Shown piece after piece: positions 7,378 through 15,260 of a DNA stretch of 19,159 bases. The notes beneath the pieces are model-generated. The model was not told the DNA's origin and did not search any database. It saw nothing but the letters and a program-made list of their open reading frames with translations. Made by a program: the position numbers and the translations under genes. Source of the stretch: Chloroflexia bacterium. Its GTDB lineage: Bacteria > Chloroflexota > Chloroflexia > Thermomicrobiales > JALYUS01. Numbering within the stretch: the stretch's first letter is position 1; each line of letters opens with the position of its first letter. The stretch is taken from positions 1 through 19,159 of the forward strand of contig JAICIL010000047.1 in the NCBI GenBank assembly GCA_025924435.1, written 5' to 3'.

Positions 7378-8860
7378 TCACCGCGTCTATCTGTGCCTTT
7401 TGCAGTTTGCCGCTGTAGTCAATATACAGCGCCTGCCATTCCGAGAAGACATCGAGCGCCGCCGTGCCCGCCTCGCGATGGCCGTTGCCGGTCGCTTTCG
7501 TCCCCCCGAATGGTAACTGAATTTCCGCGCCGATGGTTCCCGCGTTCACGTAGAGGATGCCGGTGTCCACATCCCGCATCGCCCGGAACGCCCGGTTCAC
7601 ATCGCGCGTGAAGATCGAGGCGGACAGCCCGTACTCGCTCTCGTTGACGATTTCGATGGCCTGTTCGAGCGACTCGACGGGCAGGACGGACATCACCGGG
7701 CCGAAAATCTCCTCGCGGGCGATCCGCATATCGCGCGTGACGCCGGTGAAAATCGTCGGCTCGTGGAAGAATCCCTTGTCGAGCGCCCCGCTGTGCGCGA
7801 CGTTGCCGCCGATCACCAGTTCCGCGCCCTCGCGCTGGCCGACGGGGATGTACGATTGGATGCGCTCCAATTGCGTGTCGCTGATCACCGGGCCGACGTC
7901 CGTCGCCTCGTCCAAGCCGTCGCCGAGCCGCAATTGCCGCGCCTTCGCGACGAGTTTGTCCGTGAGGTCGCGATAGACCGCCCGATGGACGATCACGCGG
8001 CTCGCCGCCGTGCAGCGCTGCCCGGAGGTGCCGAAGGCGGACCAGAGGATGCCCTCGGTCGCCAGGTCGAGGTCCGCATCGTCCATCACCATCACGGCGT
8101 TCTTGCCGCCGAGTTCGAGCATCACGCGCTTGCGCCCGCGCGCGCCCGCCATCGCGACCGCGTCGCCGACCTCGGTGCTGCCGGTGAAGGAGATCAGTTT
8201 GACATCGGGGTGCGCGATGAGGGCGTTGCCCGCCTCGCTCCCCGTGCCGAAGACGATATTGAGAACGCCGGGCGGCAGGCCCGCCTCCGCGAAAATCTTC
8301 ACGAGCCGGTAGGCGAGCAGGGGCGTGTAGGTCGCCGGTTTGAAGACGACCGTGTTGCCGCAGATGAGCGCGGGCATGATCTTCCACGTCGGGATCGCCA
8401 TCGGGAAATTCCACGGCGTGATGAGGCCGACGACACCGATCGGGCGGCGCTGCGCCATCGCCCATTTGTTCGGCAACTCGGATGGCACGACCTGCCCGAA
8501 CTGGCGGCGGCCCTCACCGGCCATGTAGAAGGCCATGTCAATGCCTTCCTGCACATCGCCGCGCGCCTCGGCCAGCACCTTGCCCATCTCGCGCGTCATA
8601 TCCCGCGCGAGCGATTCCTTCTGCTCGCGCAGCAGTTGGCCGACGCGATAGAGGATTTCGCCCCGATGCGGCGCGGGATAGAGCCGCCATTTCGCGAAGG
8701 CGCGCTTCGCCGCCTCGACCGCGCGGCCGACGTCCGCCGCACCGCCCTTCGCGAAGATGCCGACGAGTTCGCCGTTCGCCGGGTTGCGATTCTCGAACGT
8801 CGCGCCGTCCGCCGACTCGACCCAGTGACCGCCGATGTAATGCTTAAAGAGATCAGGCAC
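7361..8860 (-). CDS. NAD(P)-dependent aldehyde dehydrogenase
   Basis: A 499-residue member of the aldehyde dehydrogenase superfamily, oxidising an unidentified aldehyde to its acid. Motifs are [13 protein letters not shown] near the N-terminus, [12 protein letters not shown] with oxyanion-hole N151, VVFKPA (K174, cofactor ribose), SFTGSTEVG, the general base E249 in ELGGKNAV and the nucleophile C283 in [12 protein letters not shown], plus EEIFGPV. Substrate cannot be assigned. The GTG at 8860 is chosen because AGGAGG (8868-8873) is 7 bases away; the adjacent GTG at 8863 is also possible. A longer start at 8926 would overlap the promoter. Oddly, the C-terminal SNEQ and the stop are encoded by a heptamer repeat array, suggesting that the original 3' end was replaced. 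Confidence 0.93.
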   Translation of the reverse strand: MPDLFKHYIGGHWVESADGATFENRNPANGELVGIFAKGGAADVGRAVEAAKRAFAKWRLYPAPHRGEILYRVGQLLREQKESLARDMTREMGKVLAEARGDVQEGIDMAFYMAGEGRRQFGQVVPSELPNKWAMAQRRPIGVVGLITPWNFPMAIPTWKIMPALICGNTVVFKPATYTPLLAYRLVKIFAEAGLPPGVLNIVFGTGSEAGNALIAHPDVKLISFTGSTEVGDAVAMAGARGRKRVMLELGGKNAVMVMDDADLDLATEGILWSAFGTSGQRCTAASRVIVHRAVYRDLTDKLVAKARQLRLGDGLDEATDVGPVISDTQLERIQSYIPVGQREGAELVIGGNVAHSGALDKGFFHEPTIFTGVTRDMRIAREEIFGPVMSVLPVESLEQAIEIVNESEYGLSASIFTRDVNRAFRAMRDVDTGILYVNAGTIGAEIQLPFGGTKATGNGHREAGTAALDVFSEWQALYIDYSGKLQKAQIDAVTSNEQ

Positions 8861-8867
8861 CACGCCG

Positions 8868-8873
8868 CCTCCT
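8868..8873 (-). promoter_or_regulatory. Ribosome binding site of the aldehyde dehydrogenase
   Basis: A perfect AGGAGG on the minus strand, 7 bases before GTG 8860 and 4 bases before GTG 8863. It excludes the upstream in-frame ATGs at 8899 and 8887. Confidence 0.75.
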
Positions 8874-8897
8874 GTGGCTGCGAGCATCCAGAGGATC

Positions 8898-8926
8898 ATC
8901 ACATGTTCCGGTGTTTGTACTGCCAA
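8898..8926 (-). promoter_or_regulatory. Sigma-70-type promoter for the aldehyde dehydrogenase gene
   Basis: On the minus strand, TTGGCA (8921-8926), a 17-base spacer and TGTGAT (8898-8903). The predicted transcript start near 8891 leaves a leader of about 30 bases with the ribosome site. It lies in the 78-base gap after the MoaD-MoaE gene. Confidence 0.5.
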
Positions 8927-8938
8927 AAACGGTGCGGG

Positions 8939-9643
8939 TCAATGCGCGCGACGGTCCGGCAGCGACTGGTAGGCGGCTTCCGCGCCGATCCAGACATCGC
9001 CGTCGGCGTACGCCTCTTTCTTCCAGATCGGCGCGAGTTCTTTGAGGCGGTCAATCGCGTACTCGCTCGCCGCGAAGGCGTCGTGCCGGTGCGCGGACGA
9101 GACGGCGATCACGACGCTCGCGTCGCCGACCGCGAGATGGCCGACGCGGTGATGAATCGCCACATCGAGGATGCTCCACCGCTCGCGCATCTCCGCCGCG
9201 ATCTGGGCGAAGATCGGCGCGCAACCGGCCGCGTACGCCTCGTAATCGAGCCACCGGACGGCGCGGCCCCGCGCGTGGTTGCGCACCGTGCCGACGAACG
9301 TCACCACCGCCCCGGCCTCCGGCGCGGCGACAAGCGCGGCGACCGCATCCCCGATCAGCGGCGACGCGGTCACGACGAAGCGCGCGTCGTCGCCCGCCCC
9401 CCCCGCGACGGGTGGGATGAAGGCGACCTCGTCGCCCTCCCGCAACGGCGCGTCGAGGTCGGCGTAGGCGGCGTTGACCATCACCGGCGAGGTGCGGAGC
9501 AGCCCGGCGATGCGCGGATATTCCGCGCTGAGCGCCGCCGCGATGTCCGCCGCCGTCGTGCCCTCCGGCACGGCGCGGCGCTCGCTCTCCGCGCCGACCG
9601 CCTCGCGGATGATGGCAAAATGGCGGAGGGTGATTGTCGGCAT
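8939..9643 (-). CDS. moaDE: MoaD-MoaE fusion, molybdopterin synthase
   Basis: A 234-residue protein. Residues 1-82 are a MoaD ubiquitin-like sulfur carrier (ITLRHFAIIREAVGAE to FIPPVAGG) ending in the diagnostic Gly-Gly at 81-82. Residues about 87-234 are MoaE, with GTVRNHARG (118-126), HHRVGHLAVGDASVVIAV, SSAHRHDAF and the catalytic lysines in KELAPIWKKE (K201, K208). Together they convert precursor Z to molybdopterin. The Gly-Gly is followed directly by AGDDAR, so a free thiocarboxylate end would require proteolytic processing, as known for the mycobacterial MoaX-type fusion. ATG 9643 lies two bases after the stop of the upstream HD gene; the longer upstream frame is that gene's shadow. No other moa gene is in the window. 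Confidence 0.93.
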   Translation of the reverse strand: MPTITLRHFAIIREAVGAESERRAVPEGTTAADIAAALSAEYPRIAGLLRTSPVMVNAAYADLDAPLREGDEVAFIPPVAGGAGDDARFVVTASPLIGDAVAALVAAPEAGAVVTFVGTVRNHARGRAVRWLDYEAYAAGCAPIFAQIAAEMRERWSILDVAIHHRVGHLAVGDASVVIAVSSAHRHDAFAASEYAIDRLKELAPIWKKEAYADGDVWIGAEAAYQSLPDRRAH

Positions 9644-9645
9644 CG

Positions 9646-10704
9646 CTAGAACGGGATCTCGGCGTCGAGATCGTCCGCCGCCGGCTCGTCCCAGATTGAG
9701 CGCGGCTGCTCGGCGGGCGCGGAAGCCGCCGCGAGGGCGGGCGGCGCGGCCGCTTCTGGCTGCGTCGTGCCGCGATAGAATCGCCGGCGCAGCGAGCGGA
9801 CCGTGTCCGACCACGGCCCGTCGCCCGCGCTGGAGCGGGCGGCGGCGGTCAGCGTCATATCGAGTTGGTTGCACGCTTGCAGGACGACGGCCTCCGCCGT
9901 TTGGGGCGGCGCGCCGCTATAGCCGCGCTGCTCGTGCGTCGCGACGGCGTGATACAGCCGCCGCCGGGGTTCGTCCGCCAGCCCGCCCGCCTCGTCCACG
10001 AGGCGGTCGAGGCGGATGAGCGAGAGCGTGGACGGGTCGAGCAATTGCCCCTCGATGGATTGCGCGAAGGTCAGCGGCTCGTACGCATCAACCTTGCCGA
10101 TGTCGTGGAGCAGCGCCGCCGTGAGGAGCAAATCGGCGTCCACATCGGTCCGCGTCGTCGCGATGGCGAGGGCGAGTTGCGCGACATTGAGCGAGTGTTC
10201 GAGCAACCCGCCGAGATAGGCGTACGCCTCGACGTGCGCGGCGGGCGCGCGGGCGAAGTCGTCGAAGAAGCCCGAAGCCATGAAGACGCTGAGGAGGTGG
10301 TGCAGTTCGCGGTTCGCGACGGTTTCCGCCAGCCCCGCGTACTCCTGCACCATCTGCCGGTGATCGCGCGGGGACGACGGGACGTAGTCCGTCAGGTCGG
10401 CGTCCTCGATGGCCGTGGCGTCGGAGACGATCAGCGAGATTTCGTTCCCGTATGCCTGCGTCGTCCCGATCACCTGCACGACCGCGTCTTTGAGGAGGAT
10501 GTTCTCCACGAAGGGCAGATTCTCCGACCAAACGCGGCCCGGCACGATCCCCGTGCGATCGGCGAGTTCGAGGGAGAGGAAGGGCTTCGACTCGCCGAAC
10601 TTGTTCGGCTTCGTCATCTTGCGCTCGACGCTGCGGACGAGGAAGGTGGAGTCCACGTTCATGTTCGGTTCGATGTCGCGCGCGTAGAGCGTCTTTGCGG
10701 CCAT
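9646..10704 (-). CDS. OB-fold and HD domain protein, YhaM-type 3'-5' exoribonuclease, with SSB-like C-terminal tip
   Basis: A 352-residue protein. Residues about 10-105 form an OB-fold nucleic-acid binding domain (PFLSLELADRTGIVPGRVWS), and about 120-310 form an HD domain with H170 (GGLLEHSLNVAQ), H200-D201 (LLTAALLHDIGKVDAYE), H257 (ATHEQRG) and D282. This architecture matches YhaM/CBF1 exoribonucleases that trim RNA or single-stranded DNA from the 3' end. After an Ala/Pro-rich, probably disordered linker (312-340), the protein ends DDLDAEIPF, which closely resembles the acidic tail tip of bacterial SSB. ATG 10704 has AGGAG at 10712-10716, 7 bases away. It is transcribed in the same direction as the tRNA-Arg gene ending 19 bases upstream, and moaDE follows after 2 bases. 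Confidence 0.9.
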   Translation of the reverse strand: MAAKTLYARDIEPNMNVDSTFLVRSVERKMTKPNKFGESKPFLSLELADRTGIVPGRVWSENLPFVENILLKDAVVQVIGTTQAYGNEISLIVSDATAIEDADLTDYVPSSPRDHRQMVQEYAGLAETVANRELHHLLSVFMASGFFDDFARAPAAHVEAYAYLGGLLEHSLNVAQLALAIATTRTDVDADLLLTAALLHDIGKVDAYEPLTFAQSIEGQLLDPSTLSLIRLDRLVDEAGGLADEPRRRLYHAVATHEQRGYSGAPPQTAEAVVLQACNQLDMTLTAAARSSAGDGPWSDTVRSLRRRFYRGTTQPEAAAPPALAAASAPAEQPRSIWDEPAADDLDAEIPF

Positions 10705-10722
10705 GTGGTTGCTCCTGGGAAA

Positions 10723-10798
10723 TGGCGCCCCTGGCAGGGCTCGAACCTGCGACCTAGGGATTAGAAGGCCCTCGCTCTGTCCGCTGAGCTACAGGGGC
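10723..10798 (-). tRNA. trnR: tRNA-Arg (anticodon TCT)
   Basis: The cloverleaf reads on the minus strand: acceptor GCCCCTG paired with CAGGGGC, D arm GCTC/GAGC, anticodon loop CTTCTAA, T arm GCAGG-TTCGAGC-CCTGC, discriminator G and an encoded CCA (10723-10725). The anticodon stem has one C-T mismatch next to the loop (AGGGC/TCCCT). It lies 19 bases upstream of the OB-HD protein start, so the two may share a transcript that RNase P and a 3' endonuclease would separate. Confidence 0.97.
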
Positions 10799-11160
10799 GC
10801 AAGCACAAGCACCGACGTGATTGTACGCCGACTGCGCCGCGCCGCGCAATGCGCGCCGCTCGTGCGCCGCTTCACGAAGTTGACAGAAGATGCGGAAGCG
10901 CGTAGGCTGGGGACACAGAGAGGAAGCCCGTCGGCCCCACTACGAGTGACGCCCCCGGGGACGCGCCTACGCAGCGATGCTGCCGGTGGCGCGCAGCCAG
11001 TGAAACGATCCGATGCACGCAGGATGCGCGGGCTTGTAGCGGCGAAGCGCACCACCCTCAAGGGTTTTCGGCATCGCGAGACGCGGCACCGGCACCGTGG
11101 CGGCCTATGACGACCGACGATTTGGCCCTCTCTTTTTGTGTGCATTTCCATGTCGCATCC
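10799..11160. other. Non-coding stretch with hairpin potential
   Basis: There is no credible gene in these 362 bases between the tRNA-Arg 5' end and the sbcC stop. Besides the tRNA promoter, the plus strand has TTGACA (10880-10885), 17 bases, then TAGGCT (10903-10908). Downstream are nested complementary segments: 10924-10930 with 11029-11035 (7 pairs) enclosing 10962-10967 with 10988-10993 and 10971-10975 with 10979-10983 (GCAGC-GAT-GCTGC). A competing pairing joins 10900-10907 to 10965-10972 (8 pairs). A T run (11133-11137) follows near 11130. This could be a small structured RNA or simply palindromic GC-rich spacer; no known RNA family is recognised. Confidence 0.35.
10820..10849 (-). promoter_or_regulatory. 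Probable promoter of the tRNA-Arg / OB-HD / moaDE unit
   Basis: On the minus strand, TTGCGC (10844-10849), an 18-base spacer and TACAAT (10820-10825). The predicted start falls about 15 bases before the tRNA 5' end. No better promoter is visible between the tRNA and the protein genes. Confidence 0.5.
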
Positions 11161-14016
11161 TCACATCGCCGCGAACGCGGACGCGCCGAGGAGCAGATCG
11201 GCGGCGTCGCGCCGGAGGACGGCGCTCGTGCCGTCCGGCTGCGCCGCCACCGTCCATACCTCGTTCATCAGCGGCGACATCCGCACGTCGTCCACATGAC
11301 TGATGATGAAGAGTTGCGGCACGATGTCGCCCATCGCGGCGAGCGCCTCCAATACCAGCGTTCGCCGCTCGGCGTCGAGCGAGCCGAAGACCTCATCGAG
11401 CACCATGAAGCCGATCTCGTGGCCGCCCCGCGCGGCGAGCAGTTGGGAGAGGGCGATCCGCGCCGCCAGTGCGGCGATGTCGCGCTCACCGCCGGAGAAC
11501 TTCTCCACCGGAAATTTTTCGAGGTCGCCGTCGTAGAGCGCGGGCGTGTAATTCGTGTCGAAGGCGAGGCGGTTGTACCGGCCGTTGGACATCCGCTCGA
11601 TCAGGTCGCTCGCGTACTCGCCCAGTTTCGGCTGGATGCGCGCGGCGAGCGCGACCGAGAAATCCGTGAAGCCGTCGTCCATCAGGTTGTACCGCGCGAC
11701 GGACGCCGCGAGGCGATCCACATCGGCGCGGAGGACGGCGAGGCGCGTCTGCTCGGCTTCGATCCGCTCGACGCCGTGGCGGGCGTTCGCCGCCGCGACG
11801 CGGGCATCCGCCAGCGCGCCCTGCACCCGGTTCGCGATCTCCGCCGCTGCGACGGCTTCGGCCTCCGCCGTCGCGCCGGCGGCCGGGGCGTAGCCGGGTG
11901 CGGCCTGCTCCGTGGCCGTCCGCGCAATCGCCGCGTCGCATTCCGCGATACTTGCGCTCGCACCGTCGCGGCGCGCCTCCTCGGATGGGAGGGAAGTGAG
12001 TTCTTCGGTGATGCGCGCCGCCTCGGTCTGCAAGGCGACGAGGCGCACCCGCTCCTGCCGCAGTTCCTCGTGCCGCGCGGCGTCGTACGTGGTGGGGCCG
12101 AGCGCGGCGAGCGCGTCGCGCTGCTCGGTGACCTGCGCGGTGATCCGGTCGAGTTGCGCGGCGAGGCGGTTCGCCGCCCCGACCGCGTTCGCGGCGCGTT
12201 CGAGCAGCCCCAGTTCCGTCTCGAAGGCGGCGACATCCTGCTCCGTCGGCGGCTTGCGCCGCCCCGCCGCCGCGAGCGTGGAGTGCAGATGCGCGTCGGC
12301 GCGCGTCGCGCGGTCGGCGGCGTCCCGCTCCTCGGCGAGCGCGCGATCCCGCTGGGCGACGATCGTCTCCGCCTGCCGCAGGCGCTCCCGCTCCGCTTGC
12401 AGCGCGCCGCTCGTCGCGCGCCCCGCCGCCCGTGTCTCTTCGAGGTCCGCGCTTACGGCTTTCCCCTGCGACATGCAGGCGTCCATCGAGCGCCGGAGCG
12501 ACGCGAACATCACGCCCGCGTCGTCCTCGGTGAAGGGCCGCCCGCAGGTCGGGCAGTCGGCGTCCGGCTCCGCCCCCTCCCACTGCTTGAGCAGCGTCGC
12601 GTACTTCGCATGCTCGGTGCGCAACGCGGCGCGTTCAGTTTCCAGCCGCGCGATATCCTCGGTCAGCGCGCGCTCCCGTCGTTCGAGTTCCGCGACCCGG
12701 CCCGCCGGATCGCCGCTCGCGACGACGACCGCCAGCCGCGCGTCCAGTTCGGCGCGCTTGTTCGCCCGATGCTTCGCCTCATCGGCGGCGCGCCCGGCAT
12801 CCTCGGCGACGCGGATCAGCGCGCGCAGTTGGTCGCGCTCCTTGACGCGCTCGATGGCGAGCGGCGCGGCGGCGGTCAACTGCGCCGCCACCAAACGCGC
12901 CCGCCCGACGCCCGGCGGCTCGCTGTCGAGCGTCTCCCAGTCGAAGAGCAGATCGCGCAGGGCGTCGAGGTCGGCGATCATCGCGTCCGCCGCCGTGCCC
13001 AGTTCGGCCGCCCGGTTCTCGGATTCCCGGAGGTCGCGCGCGCTGTCGGCCACGCGTTGCGCGTGCGCGGCGGCGATTTCGGCCGCCGAGAGCGCGGCGT
13101 CCGTCTCGGACCGGGCGGCGAGCAGCGGCGCGATCTCCGCCGCGCGCCGGGCGCGGGCGTGGAGCGCGTCAATCCGCCGGGATGCGTCGTCGCGCGTCGC
13201 CACGGCGGCGCTTTTCGCCGCTTCCGCCGCACGCCGCTCGGACGCCAGGTGATCGAACCGCCGCTGCACCTCGCGCCGCGACTCCAGGCGCGTCGCGACC
13301 ATCTCATATTCGGCGCTCCGCGTCTCGAATTCCGCCGCCAGCCGCGCGACCATCGCGGCGGCCTGTTCCTCCGCGCCGCGCGCCACACTGAGTTCGCTAT
13401 CGAGGTCGCGCGCGTCCGTCTCGTCCGCCAGTTGGCTCGTCCGCGCGGCGAGGGTATGGCGCTCGCGCGTGCGCTCCTCGCGCAGTTTCGTCTGCGCGCG
13501 CTCGACGGCGTCGAGGTCGAGCAGACGCTGCATCTCCCGGCGCCGCTCGGCGTCGCCGACATCGGCGAAGAAGGCGAGCTCCTTCTGGCGGGTGAAAAAC
13601 GTCGTCGTGAACGATTGCGGGCTCATGCGCAGCAGCGTCGCGCGGATGTAATCGGAGACGGGATTGGCGCCGGTGACGATCGGCTCCGGGTCGTCGCCCC
13701 GGAAGACGCTCGCCTCGACGCGCTGGCTGCCCCCGGCGGTGATGCGCAGGCTGCGGGAGATCGTGTAGACATTGTCGTTCGTCTCGACCGTCAGTTCCAC
13801 TTTGGTGGTCAGCCCGGCGCTGCGGCGCGGCACGACATCGCGGTTGTCCGTGCCAACCGCATTGGGCCGGAAGAGCGCCCAGAGCATCGCCTCGAAGAGC
13901 GTGCTCTTGCCCGCGCCGTTCGTGCCGACGACGCCGATGATGCCGATGGACGGGAACTGGATGTCCACCTCGCGCAGGCGCTTGAAGTTCTCGATCCGCA
14001 GCCGCTGGAGGATCAT
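11161..14016 (-). CDS. sbcC: SbcC / Rad50-type ATPase of the SbcCD nuclease
   Basis: A 951-residue SMC-like ABC ATPase. The N-terminal half-domain has Walker A GTNGAGKST (31-39) and the Q-loop region SPQSFTTTFFTRQKEL (132-147). Two long Ala/Glu/Arg-rich coiled-coil arms of about 340 residues flank the zinc hook CPTC (488-491, in ADCPTCGRPF). The C-terminal half has the signature FSGGERD (840-846), Walker B FMVLDE (870-875) and the switch histidine H907 (LFIISHVDD). With SbcD it opens hairpins and processes blocked double-strand ends. The ATG overlaps the SbcD stop (ATGA at 14013-14016) and is preceded by GGGAGG. The frame remains open upstream only as a shadow of sbcD. It is the last gene of the nurA-herA-sbcD-sbcC unit. 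Confidence 0.96.
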   Translation of the reverse strand: MILQRLRIENFKRLREVDIQFPSIGIIGVVGTNGAGKSTLFEAMLWALFRPNAVGTDNRDVVPRRSAGLTTKVELTVETNDNVYTISRSLRITAGGSQRVEASVFRGDDPEPIVTGANPVSDYIRATLLRMSPQSFTTTFFTRQKELAFFADVGDAERRREMQRLLDLDAVERAQTKLREERTRERHTLAARTSQLADETDARDLDSELSVARGAEEQAAAMVARLAAEFETRSAEYEMVATRLESRREVQRRFDHLASERRAAEAAKSAAVATRDDASRRIDALHARARRAAEIAPLLAARSETDAALSAAEIAAAHAQRVADSARDLRESENRAAELGTAADAMIADLDALRDLLFDWETLDSEPPGVGRARLVAAQLTAAAPLAIERVKERDQLRALIRVAEDAGRAADEAKHRANKRAELDARLAVVVASGDPAGRVAELERRERALTEDIARLETERAALRTEHAKYATLLKQWEGAEPDADCPTCGRPFTEDDAGVMFASLRRSMDACMSQGKAVSADLEETRAAGRATSGALQAERERLRQAETIVAQRDRALAEERDAADRATRADAHLHSTLAAAGRRKPPTEQDVAAFETELGLLERAANAVGAANRLAAQLDRITAQVTEQRDALAALGPTTYDAARHEELRQERVRLVALQTEAARITEELTSLPSEEARRDGASASIAECDAAIARTATEQAAPGYAPAAGATAEAEAVAAAEIANRVQGALADARVAAANARHGVERIEAEQTRLAVLRADVDRLAASVARYNLMDDGFTDFSVALAARIQPKLGEYASDLIERMSNGRYNRLAFDTNYTPALYDGDLEKFPVEKFSGGERDIAALAARIALSQLLAARGGHEIGFMVLDEVFGSLDAERRTLVLEALAAMGDIVPQLFIISHVDDVRMSPLMNEVWTVAAQPDGTSAVLRRDAADLLLGASAFAAM

Positions 14017-15242
14017 GCCGCCCCTCCCGCCGCGACGGGTTCGGGCGCGGCGGCGACGGGGTGCGCCTCTTCGCCGCCGCGCAACGCCTCCTCGAGCAGC
14101 GCGCGGCCCCTCTCGCGGAACGAGGCGGCGAAGGCCGGTTCGTAGACGCCGCTCGCCGCGCGGGTCGCGACGAACTCGCCGAATTCGTCGAGCAACTGGC
14201 CGATCGGGCTGGATTCCTCGACGAGCGCGCCCGGCGCGCGCACGGCGCGGACATCGGGCACGAACGCCCAGCACTCCTTGACGATGTCGAGGCCGCGCAG
14301 CATCCGCACGACCTCGCGGTCCACGCCGAGCGCCGTGTCCCGGACGCCGCAGAGCACCATCGCCTCCGCGCGGCGCGCCGCCGTCTCGCGTTCGAGATGG
14401 CGCACCACCTGGGCGACAATCGCCTCCGCGCCCAACTCCTCGCCGTGGACGATGGGCAGGGTGAGATGGTCGCGCGCCGGGAGCGGGACGTGCTCGACCG
14501 CCGGCCCGTCGCCGCCGACGGCGACGCGCACATAGCCGGGTTTCGCCGTGAGGTCGGAGAGGCCGATCCGCTCGGTGCTGCCGCTGTAGAACGTGTTCGC
14601 GCGCTTCCGCTCGTGGATGTGCCAGTGGCCGAGGGCGATGTAGTCGTAGCGCGGGTCGAGCAGGGCATCCTCGATTTCGTCCGCGCCGCCACGCCGGTCG
14701 TGCTGGACGGCGAGGTCGAACGACCCGTGCGCGACGAGGATGTTCACGGCTTCGCCCTCCGTCAACATCGCGTTCGGCGGCTGCTCGTTCGTGAACGCGC
14801 CGTGCGGCACGGCGGTCACGACGACTTTGCGCCCCTTGAGGATGAGCGGGAAGCGCTCCCAATCGTAGCCGGTGGCGAACTGGACATTGCGGCAGGCGAC
14901 GGCGCAGAGATCGAGGACGCTCCCGGCGTTGCGCAGGCGCGGCGTGTCGTGGTTGCCGCCGATCACGATGGTCGGGATGCCCGCCGCCTCCAGTCGCCGC
15001 ATCTGCTGCACGAAGAAAATCAGCGTCTGCATCGGCGGGCGGCTGTGGTGGAAGACGTCCCCCGCGTGCAGGACGAGGTCAATATCCCCGGACGCGATGA
15101 TGTGGTCCACCGCCGCCGCGAAGGCGTGTTCGATGTCCACGGCGCGCTGGTTCCGGCCGGTCGTCGGGCAGAGGCGGGTCAGGGCGCTGAAGCCGAGGTG
15201 CGTGTCGGCGAGATGGGCGATGCGAAGCGGTGCGTCACTCAT
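14013..15242 (-). CDS. sbcD: SbcD / Mre11-type nuclease of the SbcCD complex
   Basis: A 409-residue calcineurin-like phosphoesterase. Metal-binding motifs are RIAHLADTHLG (D13, H15), HAGDVFHHSRPP (D62), IGGNHDTPR (N97, H98), VAHGSFD and ALGHWHIHE. The length and motif order fit bacterial SbcD and archaeal Mre11. The C-terminal 100 residues include the SbcC-binding region, and the protein ends in an Ala/Pro/Gly-rich tail. It provides the Mn-dependent endo/exonuclease activity gated by SbcC. It starts 18 bases after the herA stop and overlaps sbcC by 4 bases, so nuclease and ATPase should be made in fixed proportion. Confidence 0.95.
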   Translation of the reverse strand: MSDAPLRIAHLADTHLGFSALTRLCPTTGRNQRAVDIEHAFAAAVDHIIASGDIDLVLHAGDVFHHSRPPMQTLIFFVQQMRRLEAAGIPTIVIGGNHDTPRLRNAGSVLDLCAVACRNVQFATGYDWERFPLILKGRKVVVTAVPHGAFTNEQPPNAMLTEGEAVNILVAHGSFDLAVQHDRRGGADEIEDALLDPRYDYIALGHWHIHERKRANTFYSGSTERIGLSDLTAKPGYVRVAVGGDGPAVEHVPLPARDHLTLPIVHGEELGAEAIVAQVVRHLERETAARRAEAMVLCGVRDTALGVDREVVRMLRGLDIVKECWAFVPDVRAVRAPGALVEESSPIGQLLDEFGEFVATRAASGVYEPAFAASFRERGRALLEEALRGGEEAHPVAAAPEPVAAGGAA

Positions 15243-15260
15243 GAGTCGTCAGCCTGTCTT

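Noticed and set aside
7763..9649. 628-residue plus-strand open frame
   Set aside because: It is antisense to both the aldehyde dehydrogenase and the MoaD-MoaE fusion and crosses a clear intergenic promoter.
10915..11040. RNase P RNA or 6S RNA candidate, because of GAGGAAGCCCG
   Set aside because: The resemblance to the RNase P GAGGAAAGTCCGGGC block is partial, and none of the other universal RNase P segments is present nearby. A 6S-type long closing stem with a central bubble is not evident either.
10703..11110. 135-residue plus-strand open frame across the tRNA-Arg gene
   Set aside because: It runs through the antisense of a tRNA and a hairpin-rich spacer; composition and lack of ribosome site argue against a protein.
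11107..14145. 1012-residue plus-strand open frame
   Set aside because: It lies entirely opposite sbcC, whose Walker, zinc-hook and signature motifs are unmistakable; the plus-strand product is Arg/Gly-rich without recognisable domains.
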